Of a stretch of 64,000 bases of DNA, positions 1-9,848 are shown in pieces; position 1 is the stretch's first letter, and the number at the start of each line of letters is the position of its first letter. The notes under the pieces were generated by a model. It made no database searches. It was not told where the DNA came from and was given only the letters and a program-made list of their open reading frames with translations. The stretch comes from Paenibacillus amylolyticus (GTDB lineage Bacteria; Bacillota; Bacilli; Paenibacillales; Paenibacillaceae), in NCBI RefSeq assembly GCF_029689945.1, contig NZ_CP121451.1, positions 3,100,001 to 3,164,000 on the forward strand, in the 5' to 3' direction. A program made the position numbers and the translations under genes.

Positions 1-1
1 T

Positions 2-445
2 GCCGATGCTTTCCAATACTTGCGTGAACAAGTGAAAGGACTGGATGAACGTTCTGCACGTGCGCGTGCTGGCGAACAAAAGGTAGATACATCCAAAGCG
101 CTTGCCGCTGGCGGTAAAACATTTGATGTCGTGATCCTCGATCCCCCGGCGTTTGCCAAGACGAAATCAGCAGTCAAAGGTGCATGCCGTGGATATAAGG
201 ATATCAACCTGCAAGGAATGAAACTGGTCAATGAGGGCGGATATTTGGTAACAGCCAGCTGTTCGTATCACATGCGTCCAGACCTCTTCCTGGATACGAT
301 TGCCGATGCCGCGGAAGATGCAGGCAAAGTGCTTCGTCTGATCGACTGGAAGGCAGCCGGTAAGGACCACCCGCAAATTCTGGGCGTGGATGAAGGACAT
401 TACCTGAAATTTGCTATTTTCGAAGTGCGCAGTAAAAAGAATTAG
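2..445 (+). CDS. Class I SAM-dependent rRNA methyltransferase (RlmI/YwbD type), C-terminal part
   Basis: The frame is open from the first bases of the window, so the gene begins upstream and only about 147 C-terminal residues are seen. The motif ILDPPAFAK is the catalytic Asn/Asp-Pro-Pro type loop of RlmI-like 23S rRNA cytosine-C5 methyltransferases. It is followed by GYKDINLQGMKLVNEGGYL and the TASCSYHM segment that normally closes the Rossmann methyltransferase fold. The missing part should hold the PUA domain and the SAM-binding glycine motif. Family assignment is firm. The exact methylated base cannot be told from this fragment. Confidence 0.85.
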   Translation, partial: ADAFQYLREQVKGLDERSARARAGEQKVDTSKALAAGGKTFDVVILDPPAFAKTKSAVKGACRGYKDINLQGMKLVNEGGYLVTASCSYHMRPDLFLDTIADAAEDAGKVLRLIDWKAAGKDHPQILGVDEGHYLKFAIFEVRSKKN

Positions 446-601
446 AAGAATTTCTTTTCACTTTTTTAATCTCTTGTGAGATAAAGTGAACGTTTATATG
501 AATGATACTTTCGGTCAAAAGTCCACAGTGTGAACAGCTGCGGCTTTTTGCCGTGTTAACGGAGAGGATCTCCGGTTTTACCGGATAGTGGCAAACGTAT
601 G

Positions 602-629
602 TTCCGAACCAACTTAGATATGTTATACT
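602..629 (+). promoter_or_regulatory. Possible sigma-A promoter of addB
   Basis: A good -10 hexamer TATACT lies at 624-629, about 40 bases before the addB start. The -35 match (TTCCGA, 602-607, 16-base spacer) is poor, so only the -10 is convincing. Confidence 0.35.
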
Positions 630-669
630 GGGAATTAAAATCTTGTACGTGTGGTTTGGAGGATTAGAC

Positions 670-3600
670 ATGTCCGTTCGTTTTGTTATTGGCCGGGCAG
701 GCAGCGGCAAAAGCTCGCTGATTACCCGGGAAATTACATCCTTGCTTCAAAAGGAGCCGCAAGGTAAACCTTTGATTTTACTTGTTCCCGAACAGAGTTC
801 TTTTCGAACAGAGCAGGCATTGGTGTCTTCTGGAGCAATTAAAGGTACCATGCGTGCAGAAGTGCTCGGTTTTCGCCGATTAGCCTACCGCATAATGCAG
901 GAAGCAGGCGGTTCTGCTCGTATTCCGATCGGAGCCGAGGGCAAAAAGATGCTGCTCTACAAGGTCATCCAGCGCCGTAAGGAAGAATTGAAGCTGTTTG
1001 GTGCGTCCGGCAGCCAGCTGGGTTTTATAGGCGAATTAAATGACTTATATAGTGAGTTTAAACGTTATGAAGTTGATCCATCATTGCTGGAAGAAGGGCT
1101 ATCTGGAGGGTATGCCTCATCCTCTTCTCCAATTCTGGAGGACAAGTTGCATGACTTGAATCTGATCTATCGTGACTATGAACAGGAACTGACCCATTTA
1201 TATATTGATGATGAAGATACGTTGACCGAACTGACAGAGCGATTGTCGGAAAGTGCTTTGCTACAGGGTGCACAGATCTGGATTGATGGTTTTCAGGGAT
1301 TCACGCCACAGGAGATGAGTGTGATCGGACGCCTGATGTTGCAGTGCTCTTCCGTGACCATTGCGCTGACATTAGATCGTGCATATGATCACGGGGCTTT
1401 GCCTGGAGAACTGGAATTGTTCTATCCCACGGCGAGTGCCTACGCGCGTCTGAAAGGAATGGCTGAAGAACTGGGTGTATCGAGCGATATCATCGTGCTT
1501 GATTCAGAGATTCCACCGAGATATAAGGATCGTCCGGGACTTGCACATCTGGAGGCCGGTTTCGATCGCCGAATCCGGTGGAAAGGTGAGGGTCTGGATT
1601 CCGGAATCCGTCTGATTGCAGCGGAGAACCGTCGAGCTGAGATGGAGGGAGCACTCCGGGAGATGCGGCGCCTGGCGCAAAACGAAGGTGCACGTTATCG
1701 GGAGATGGCTGTGCTTGTTCGTCAGTTGGATACCTACGCGGACATAGCTGAACCACTATTCAGGGATTATGGCGTGCCGGTCTTTCTGGACCGCAGAAGA
1801 AATGAACTTCATCATCCATTATCCGAGTTTATCCGTTCTGCACTGGATATTGTGCGTCGCCACTGGCGTTACGAGGATGTATTTCGCTGTGTCAAAACGG
1901 ATCTGCTGCTTCCGCGTGATGGTTCCATCACCCGTGAAGATATGGACCAGCTTGAGAATTATGTACTGGCTTGTGGTATTCATGGATATCGCTGGACTGA
2001 CGGCAAACCGTGGAAATATGTTCCCAGCCTTTCGCTTGAAGACAATGGTCAGGATGGACGTAGTCGAGGTCGGGACCAAATGCTTTCTTTAATGGAGCGT
2101 TGTCGAACGGTCATTACAGATGCCTTGGGTGCTTTTGAGAAACGGATGAAAAAAGCAAAGACAGCCAAAGCCCAATGCGAGGCACTATACAGACTGCTGG
2201 AAGAGGCCGAGATTCCATGGAAGCTGGAACATATGTCTGATGATGCTAAGGCGCAAGGTGACCCCGAACGGTCGAGAGAACATCGGCAGATGTGGGGAGC
2301 TGTGTTGGATCTATTGGATCAGATGGTGGATATGATGGGCAATGAACGGCTGGATATCACTCTGTTTGCCGGGATGATTGAGACCGGGTTGGCAGAATTG
2401 AAGCTGGGTCTGGTACCACCCGCACTTGATCAGGTTTTGGTTGGTTCCATGGACCGTACGCGTCTTCAGGATATCAAATACGTATTTATCCTTGGGGCAG
2501 TTGATGGTGAATTACCTGCCGTACCTCAGGATGATGGCGTATTAACGGAACTGGAGAGAGCGTTACTGACCGAAAGAGGTGTAGCGCTTGGACCAGGTAC
2601 AACGAGGCAAATGTTGGATGAACGTTTTCTGATCTATACGGCACTTACAGCGGCTAGCAACCAATTGTGGTTGAGTTACCCGGTTGCTGATGATGAGGGA
2701 AAAGCACTGCTTCCTTCCGAGATTGTCCGCCATGTACGGAAAATGTTTGGTTTGCAAGAACAACCATTGCTTGCCCAACCACCGTTTGTGAACTCGGAAG
2801 AAGCCCATTGGTCCTATGTCACCCATCCGGGCCAGAGTCTGTCTGCGCTCATTGGACAATTGCGTAAATGGCGCCGCGGAGAAGATATCCCTGAAATATG
2901 GTGGGCGGTCTACAATTGGCATGTATCTCGGGAGGCAAGCAGACCTCAGCTGGAGCGGTTGATAGGATCGATATTTTATCGTAACCGGGCATTGCCACTA
3001 CGAACATCCACCAGTCGCAGACTGTATGGCACAGAGGTGAGGACGAGTGTTTCGCGAATGGAGCGGTTTGTCGCTTGCCCTTTCTCCCATTTTGCTTCGC
3101 ACGGGCTGCGTCTCAAAGAACGGCAATTGTACCGCCTTCAGGCTCCCGATATTGGACAACTGTTTCATGCTGCACTAAGCCAGCTGGCTATGCGTTTGCG
3201 TGAAGAAAATCGTAGTTGGGGCAGCTTAACCCCAGACCAATGCCGTAAGGAAGCCGAGCACACCGTGGAGCAGATTGCACCACAGCTGCAAGGGGAGATT
3301 TTGCTAAGCACCAAGCGCTACGGTTATATTTTCCGCAAATTGAAGGACATTGTTAGCCGGGCATCCGTTATTCTGGGTGAACAGTCCAGACGTGGAAGTT
3401 TTGAACCGATTGGGCTGGAGCTTGATTTTGGACCGGATAAAACCCTGCCGCCTCTGCGTTTTGAACTGGAGAACGGCTGTGTGATGGAGATTGTGGGTCG
3501 GATTGACCGTGTGGATGTGGCAGAAGGAGAGAATGGTTTGCTCCTCCGTGTCATTGACTATAAATCAAGCCAGACGGACCTCAAGCTGCATGAGGTGTAC

Positions 3601-4173
3601 TATGGTCTGTCATTGCAGATGCTCACCTATCTGGAGGTGCTGCTTAGTGCGGCCGAGGAATGGCTTGGGGAAACGGCAATGCCGGGAGGAACGTTGTACT
3701 TCCATGTGCATAACCCGCTGTTGCAATCCGCAAACGGTATGACATCGGAGCAAGCCGGACAAGAACTGCTGAAACGGTTCAAAATGAAAGGTCTGCTGCT
3801 GGCGGACAGGGATGCTATCGCGCAAATGGACAACACCCTGGATAAGGGGTATTCAGCCATTATTCCGGTTGCCCTTAAGGCAGATGGCAGCTTTTATAGC
3901 AGCGCCGCTGTAGCTACGCCAGAGCAATGGGATACGTTGCTTGCTTCGGTTCGCAGTAATATCCGCGAGATTGGTACCCGGATTACGGATGGGGACGTGG
4001 CCATCGAACCTTATCGTATTCAGCAGGAAGTGGCGTGCACGTTCTGTCCATATAAGCCTGTTTGTCAGTTTGATGAGAATATAGAAGGAAATGAATATAA
4101 TCTGCTTGCCAAACCAGGCAAACAGCAAATCTGGGATATGTTATCTCACACCAAAGGAGGGGAAACATCATGA
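670..4173 (+). CDS. addB: ATP-dependent helicase/nuclease subunit B (AddB)
   Basis: AddB is the second subunit of the AddAB helicase-nuclease, which resects double-strand breaks and loads RecA at Chi; it replaces RecBCD in Firmicutes. The 1167-residue length is close to B. subtilis AddB. An N-terminal Walker A (GRAGSGKSS, about residues 8-16) starts the degenerate helicase part. The C-terminal RecB-type nuclease domain has VIDYKSS. The iron-sulfur cysteines are visible as CPFSHFA (about residue 804) and the terminal CTFCPYKPVC. I chose ATG 670 over a TTG at 643 because TTGGAGGATT sits just upstream and homologs begin close to the Walker A. The stop overlaps the addA start (ATGA), which implies translational coupling. 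Confidence 0.96.
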   Translation: MSVRFVIGRAGSGKSSLITREITSLLQKEPQGKPLILLVPEQSSFRTEQALVSSGAIKGTMRAEVLGFRRLAYRIMQEAGGSARIPIGAEGKKMLLYKVIQRRKEELKLFGASGSQLGFIGELNDLYSEFKRYEVDPSLLEEGLSGGYASSSSPILEDKLHDLNLIYRDYEQELTHLYIDDEDTLTELTERLSESALLQGAQIWIDGFQGFTPQEMSVIGRLMLQCSSVTIALTLDRAYDHGALPGELELFYPTASAYARLKGMAEELGVSSDIIVLDSEIPPRYKDRPGLAHLEAGFDRRIRWKGEGLDSGIRLIAAENRRAEMEGALREMRRLAQNEGARYREMAVLVRQLDTYADIAEPLFRDYGVPVFLDRRRNELHHPLSEFIRSALDIVRRHWRYEDVFRCVKTDLLLPRDGSITREDMDQLENYVLACGIHGYRWTDGKPWKYVPSLSLEDNGQDGRSRGRDQMLSLMERCRTVITDALGAFEKRMKKAKTAKAQCEALYRLLEEAEIPWKLEHMSDDAKAQGDPERSREHRQMWGAVLDLLDQMVDMMGNERLDITLFAGMIETGLAELKLGLVPPALDQVLVGSMDRTRLQDIKYVFILGAVDGELPAVPQDDGVLTELERALLTERGVALGPGTTRQMLDERFLIYTALTAASNQLWLSYPVADDEGKALLPSEIVRHVRKMFGLQEQPLLAQPPFVNSEEAHWSYVTHPGQSLSALIGQLRKWRRGEDIPEIWWAVYNWHVSREASRPQLERLIGSIFYRNRALPLRTSTSRRLYGTEVRTSVSRMERFVACPFSHFASHGLRLKERQLYRLQAPDIGQLFHAALSQLAMRLREENRSWGSLTPDQCRKEAEHTVEQIAPQLQGEILLSTKRYGYIFRKLKDIVSRASVILGEQSRRGSFEPIGLELDFGPDKTLPPLRFELENGCVMEIVGRIDRVDVAEGENGLLLRVIDYKSSQTDLKLHEVYYGLSLQMLTYLEVLLSAAEEWLGETAMPGGTLYFHVHNPLLQSANGMTSEQAGQELLKRFKMKGLLLADRDAIAQMDNTLDKGYSAIIPVALKADGSFYSSAAVATPEQWDTLLASVRSNIREIGTRITDGDVAIEPYRIQQEVACTFCPYKPVCQFDENIEGNEYNLLAKPGKQQIWDMLSHTKGGETS

Positions 4174-7100
4174 CGAATATGCCCAAACCGGAAGGGAGCT
4201 TCTGGAGTGACGACCAGTGGAGTGCAATCTCGGAAAGCGGAGAAGATATTCTGGTTGCCGCTGCCGCGGGATCGGGTAAAACAGCCGTTTTGGTTGAACG
4301 TATTATTCGCAAGATCGCAGATCCCTCCCAAGGATTCAGTGTGGATCGTTTGCTTGTAGCGACGTTTACCAAAGTTGCCGCTGCCGAGATGAAACAAAGG
4401 ATTCGGGAAGCGCTGGAACGTGCACTTGAAGAACAGCCTGGAGAAGAACATTTGCGTAAGCAACTGTCCCTGCTTGGGAGGGCATCCATTACAACATTGC
4501 ATTCATTCTGTATGGAAGTTATTCGACGGTACTATCAGCAAATTCCGTTGAACCCCGCTTTCCGTATCCTGAATGAAAATGAAGCGGAAATCATGCGGCA
4601 GGAATTGCTCGAAGAACTTTTTGAGGAAAAGTATGGCGAAGAAGATGAAGGCAGTACATTCCGTGAATTGGTGGACTGGTTCAGTGGAGAGCGAAACGAT
4701 GATGCCATGCATCGACTGGTACAACGATTATATGATTTCTCCCGCAGTCACTCCTGGCCGGATCATTGGCTCTCAGAGATGGCATCTGCTTTTCAGGTGG
4801 AAAGCGTGGAGGAACTGGGACATTCAGCATGGGTTCAGAGTATTTTGCGTGATGCGGCTCTTGCTCTAAGTGGTGCAGCAGGACTGCTCCGTCAAGGTAT
4901 CCATATTTCCATGCAGCCTGAAGGGCCGGCACCTTATGCAGATACGTTAAAAGAAGATCTGGTGATGGTAGAAGAGCTGTTGTCTGCGGTCCAGGTTATG
5001 CCTTGGGAGAGGTTGCCGGAAGTGTTTCAGCCCGTTGCATTCGGCAAACTGAAACCCTGCAAAAAGGATCAAACGGACCCGGCTTTACAGGATCAGGTGA
5101 AGGAACTCCGTGAGGCAGCGAAAAAGGCGGTCTCCGATCTGAAAGGCTCCTTGTTCGGAAGAAGTGCGTTTGCGTTCTGGCAGGAGCTGGAGCAGGCGGC
5201 ACCACTCATGCAGGAGTTGTCGAGGCTGGTGAGTACATTTGGAGAACGTTATCGGCAGGCCAAACAGGAACGTGGGCAAGTTGACTTCAGTGATCTGGAG
5301 CATTACTGTCTGCACATTTTGCGACATGAGGATTCAACGCCTGAACTGTCAATGCCATCCGATGCGGCTATGGAGTATCGTTCGCGATTCGATGAAGTGT
5401 TGCTTGATGAATATCAGGATACCAATACGGTTCAGGAAGATATCGTAAAACTGATCTCCAGAGAAAATCCGGGTAACCGATTCATGGTAGGTGATGTCAA
5501 ACAGAGTATCTACCGGTTCCGGTTGGCTGAGCCAGGTCTGTTTATGAACAAGTATCGTCAGTACGGAGCGAGCACGCATGAGGACAGAAAAGGTGAAGAT
5601 CGCCTGAATCGTACAGGTCAACGTATTGATCTGGCGCGTAATTTCCGCAGTCGTGCGGAAGTCGTACATTCGGTCAATATGATATTCCGGCAACTCATGA
5701 ACGAAGGTGTGGCAGAGATTGCTTATGATGAACGAGCTCAACTGGCATACGGAGCTACGTTCCCGTCAGAAACACTTGGCGATGAGGCGTATACACCTGA
5801 ACTCATGCTGATCGATCGTCAGGGTGGTGGGCCTGATCTGACAGAGAGTACGGATGAGAATGGGGATGCAGCGGTCTCCGCAGAACTGGAGAGTGCCGAA
5901 CTGGAGACAGCCCAGTTGGAAGCACGGGCGATCGCAAGGCGTATTCGTGAGATGGTTGGAGATACGGACAAACCTGCCCTCCATGTATACGACAAAGCCC
6001 TGCAAACGATGCGCCCGGCACGATACGGTGACATGGTCATCTTGCTGCGTTCAACCTTGATGTGGGCTCCGCTCATGATTGAGGAATTCAGACAGCAGGG
6101 AATTCTTGCTGGTGGAGAACAGAGCAAGGGTTACTTCCAGGCTACGGAAGTGGAAATCATGATGTCTTTGCTACAGCTTGTTGATAATCCAAGGCAGGAC
6201 ATTCCGCTTGCCTCCGTGCTTCGTTCCCCGATTGTCGGACTGGATGAAGAAGAACTGGCGCAGATTCGGCTTGGTGACAAAAGACAGTCTTTCTACGATG
6301 CAGTGATAACGGCTGCTGGAGAATGGGGCGATGTCTTCACTAATGCCGTACAACAATCAAGGCATGAGGATCATCCTGATTCGAATATCGTCCAGTTGCA
6401 GTGGCCGGAAGCCTGGTCCGAGATGGAGCAGGGACAGCGGGAGACAGCGGCTTCTGTCGAGGCAGAGATTCTGGATGGTGGATATGAATTTGGTGTGCAT
6501 ACAGATGGAATTCAAGATGCCGGTTTTATTGGACATTCAGGCGGAGGTATGGGGGTTACGGAGATTTCAGGCTCGAAGTTGCAGCAAAAGTTGATTCGCT
6601 TTATGCGTCAATTGGAGCAGTGGAGACTTGAGGCAAGACAAGGCAGTCTAAGTGAACTGATCTGGCGTATGTATCGGGAAACCGGCTATTTGGACTGGGT
6701 TGGTGGTCTTCCCGGAGGACTGCAACGTCAAAGCAATCTGAAGGCATTGTACGATCGGGCACGACAATATGAGGAATCAACTGCAAATCGCGGTTTGTTC
6801 CGTTTCCTGACCTATGTTTCAAGATTGCGGGAAAACGGGGAGACCTCGGAACTGTAGCAGGTAGCTCTGGGGAGCAGGACAACGCCGTACGGATCATGAC
6901 GATTCACCGGAGTAAAGGTTTGGAGTTTCCGATCGTCTTTGTCGGTGGCATATCCAAAATGTTCAATCAGCAGGATCTGAACGCACCGTTTCTCATGCAT
7001 AAGGAGCTGGGATTTGGTCCGAGATATGTGGATCGTGAGAACCGGGTTGCTTATCCTACACTAGCGAATCTGGCGATTCGTCGTCGGGCGCAATTCGAAC

Positions 7101-8589
7101 TGCTTGCTGAAGAGATGCGTGTGTTGTACGTTGCGTTGACCCGTCCCAAAGAGAAAATGATTCTGCTGGGTACCGTAAAAGATGCGGCGAAAAAAGCGTT
7201 GGCGTGGTCTCAGGTCAAGGACAGCCCTGAACTGGCATTGCCAGACTATCTGCTGGCTGCGGGACGGAGTTACCTGGACTGGATTGGACCATCCCTGATG
7301 AGACATCCGGATGCGGCTGTGTTGCGTGAACTTGCTGGAAGCAATGATTCGTTCTCGGCCTGTCTTGCAGATGATGAATCACGATGGGCGATTTCTATCA
7401 TCTCTGCCGATCAGGTATCCCGTGATCATGTAGTGGATCAGACACTCGGAGAAGAAGACGGGATGACTGCCGTGCGGAAAGAACGAATTGCTGCACTAAA
7501 GGCGGTTCAGCCTGTGAAGTTGCTTCCATTATCAACGGTTGAAGAGCCGACAAAGAGTGCACAAGATACAGCTAACCAAAACATTCAAGATGAAGCTGCA
7601 GATACAGCAGCTCTTCAAGAAGAAGAAGAGACACGCCTGATTCGCGAAGTTGATCAACGGCTTTCGTGGACATATGACTATGAAGCGGCAACTCAAGTGG
7701 CAGCCAGTACATCTGTCACGGAGTTGAAAACGTTGCTGGCAATGCAGGATATCCAGTCTGTAGAGGTAATGGAGGAACTGGGAGAACAATCCGGGACATT
7801 ATTGGATCACAACACCCCGGGAAACCATTACACCAACGATGAAACAGGCCATGTACTACATGACTTATCCAGTGAATTGAACGAGCATGGGACTGTGCTG
7901 GGTTCAGATTTGAGCGGTGCGGTGAATGTTTCGGATGCGGGATCTGCGGTAACGTCATTCAAATTGCATCTGCGTCGTCCCAAATTTATGGGTGAGAACC
8001 AACTGACAGGAGCAGAACGGGGAACGTGTATCATACGTTGATGCAGCATCTTCCTATAGATGGATCGGCCATTGATTCACAACTTATTGAGCAGATCCTT
8101 CAGCGACTGGTGAAGCTCCAGATTTTGCTGTCCCATCACGCGGAGGCTATCGAACCGGAAGAGTTGGTCGGATTTTTCGATACAGAACCAGGGAAAGAAA
8201 TGTTGCGTGCAGAATGGGTGAAACGGGAGATTCCGTTTGTGTATGGACTTCCGGCACATCAGTCCCCTGTAGAGTGGCTACATGGACAGGCAGCGAATTC
8301 AGGTATGCACACGATAAATGATGATAGCAAACTGCAAGCATCCATCGAAAATGAAACCGTGCTTGTACAGGGGATTATCGATTGTCTGTACGAGGTTGAC
8401 GGCGAGCTTGTCCTGCTCGATTACAAGACGGATCGGGTGTTGGCGCATCGTGGTGGTTTGGATGAACTCACCAAAAACTATCGCTTCCAGCTGGATCTGT
8501 ATGGACGGGCTATTGAAGATATATTAGGTCGGAAAGTGGAACGGAAATGGCTGTACTTTTTTGATGGTGGACATGCAGTAAAATTATAA
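4170..8589 (+). CDS. addA: ATP-dependent helicase/nuclease subunit A (AddA), two frameshifts in this sequence
   Basis: AddA is the UvrD-like helicase and main nuclease subunit of AddAB. It shows Walker A (AAAAGSGKTAVLVERI), DEYQDTN, GDVKQSIYRFR, ARNFRSR, MTIHRSKGLEFP and LYVALTRPKEK, then the nuclease residues GELVLLDYKTD and YRFQLDLYGRA. The reading frame breaks twice. At 6837-6840 a run of four G needs a fifth, giving ENGGDLGTVAG. At about 8022-8025 one base is missing, giving ERGTVYHTLMQH. Repaired, the protein has about 1473 residues, clearly longer than the roughly 1230 of B. subtilis AddA. The excess lies in acidic low-complexity insertions around 6360-6570 and 7540-7960. The breaks look like sequence errors because the domains on both sides are intact. 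Confidence 0.93.
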
Positions 8590-8664
8590 TAGAGTGAAAT
8601 TTTAAAAGAATTGGATCGGAATTCAAAACCATGGATTTCATATGGGAGAGGGGTGGAACGGACG

Positions 8665-9848
8665 ATGCGTATTTTGCATACAGGGGACTGGCATTTGGGT
8701 AAAACGCTGGAAGGACGAAGCCGACTGCGTGAACAGGAAGATTTCGTTGATGAACTCGTCAGACTGGCGGATGAGCAGCAGGCGGATGCCATATTGATGG
8801 CCGGGGATGTGTACGATTCGGTGAATCCTCCCGCAGCGGCGGAGCAGCTTTTTTACGAAGCGGCAGCGCGCCTGACGGAACATGGAAGACCTCTCGTGGT
8901 CATTGCAGGCAATCATGATCAGCCAGAGCGTGTAGCTTCTGTGACTCCATTAGTGAACAGGCAGGGGATTACACTCGTAGGTATGCCTACTTCAGAAGCG
9001 GTGACCATCCATGCCAAACGGACTGGAGAGACTGGACAGATCGCGGCATTGCCTTATCCTTCTGAAGCCAGATTGAATGAATTGCTTACAGCGGACGGGG
9101 ATGAAAATGTGCTTCGTCAGGCATACAGTCAACGGGTGGGCATGTTAATGCAGCATCTGGCAGCTTCTTCCGCCCGGATACCGTGAACTTGGCTATGAGC
9201 CATATCTATGTGCTCGGCGGACTTGAAAGTGATTCGGAACGTCCGATTCAGATCGGTGGGGCGTACACGGTGGACCCTTCGTCTTTATCGACTGGTGCAC
9301 AATACACGGCGCTTGGGCATCTTCATCGTGCACAGGCTGTCAAAGGTGACGGTGTGATTCGGTATAGCGGTTCGCCTCTGGCCTACAGCTTCTCGGAAGC
9401 TGGACAGAGCAAGTCTGTCACGATGGTTGATCTGGCCCCGGGCGGAGCTGCACAGGTAGAGGAAATTTTGTTAACGTCCGGGCGTCCGCTGGTGCGTTGG
9501 AAGGCTCGTGGCGGTCTGGCAGAAGTATATCGCTGGCTGGACGAGGGACGTGATCCGCAGGCTTTTATCGACATGGAAGTATGGCTGGACGAGGCGATGT
9601 CCCTGAAGGAGATTCAGCAGCTTCGCAAATCACATGAAGGTATCATTCATATTCGACCGGTGTATCCCGAGATGGCAGCAGCAGGACTTTTGGAGCAGCG
9701 ATCGGAACTGCCGGTTCACGAGCTGTTCCGTAAATTCTATCAGCGTCAGACGGGTGGTGCCCAGCCGGAAGACAGCCTCGTACAGCTTTTCCTGGAGCTT
9801 GTGGACGAAGACGAGCCGGGTGTGCGTGAGGAGGTGGAGGAAAGATGA
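8665..9848 (+). CDS. sbcD: Nuclease SbcCD subunit D (SbcD, Mre11 family), one frameshift
   Basis: SbcD is the Mre11-type nuclease that with SbcC opens hairpins and protein-blocked DNA ends. Phosphoesterase motifs are present in order: GDWHLG, GDVYDSVNPP, GNHDQPERV, and after the break GHLHRAQ. The start ATG 8665 follows GAGAGGGGTGG. The frame is lost at 9165-9166, where TT must be TTT to give HLAAFFRPDTVNLAMSHIYV. The repaired protein has about 394 residues, the usual family length. It lies 75 bases after addA and overlaps sbcC by four bases, so addBA-sbcDC looks like one repair operon. Confidence 0.93.
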
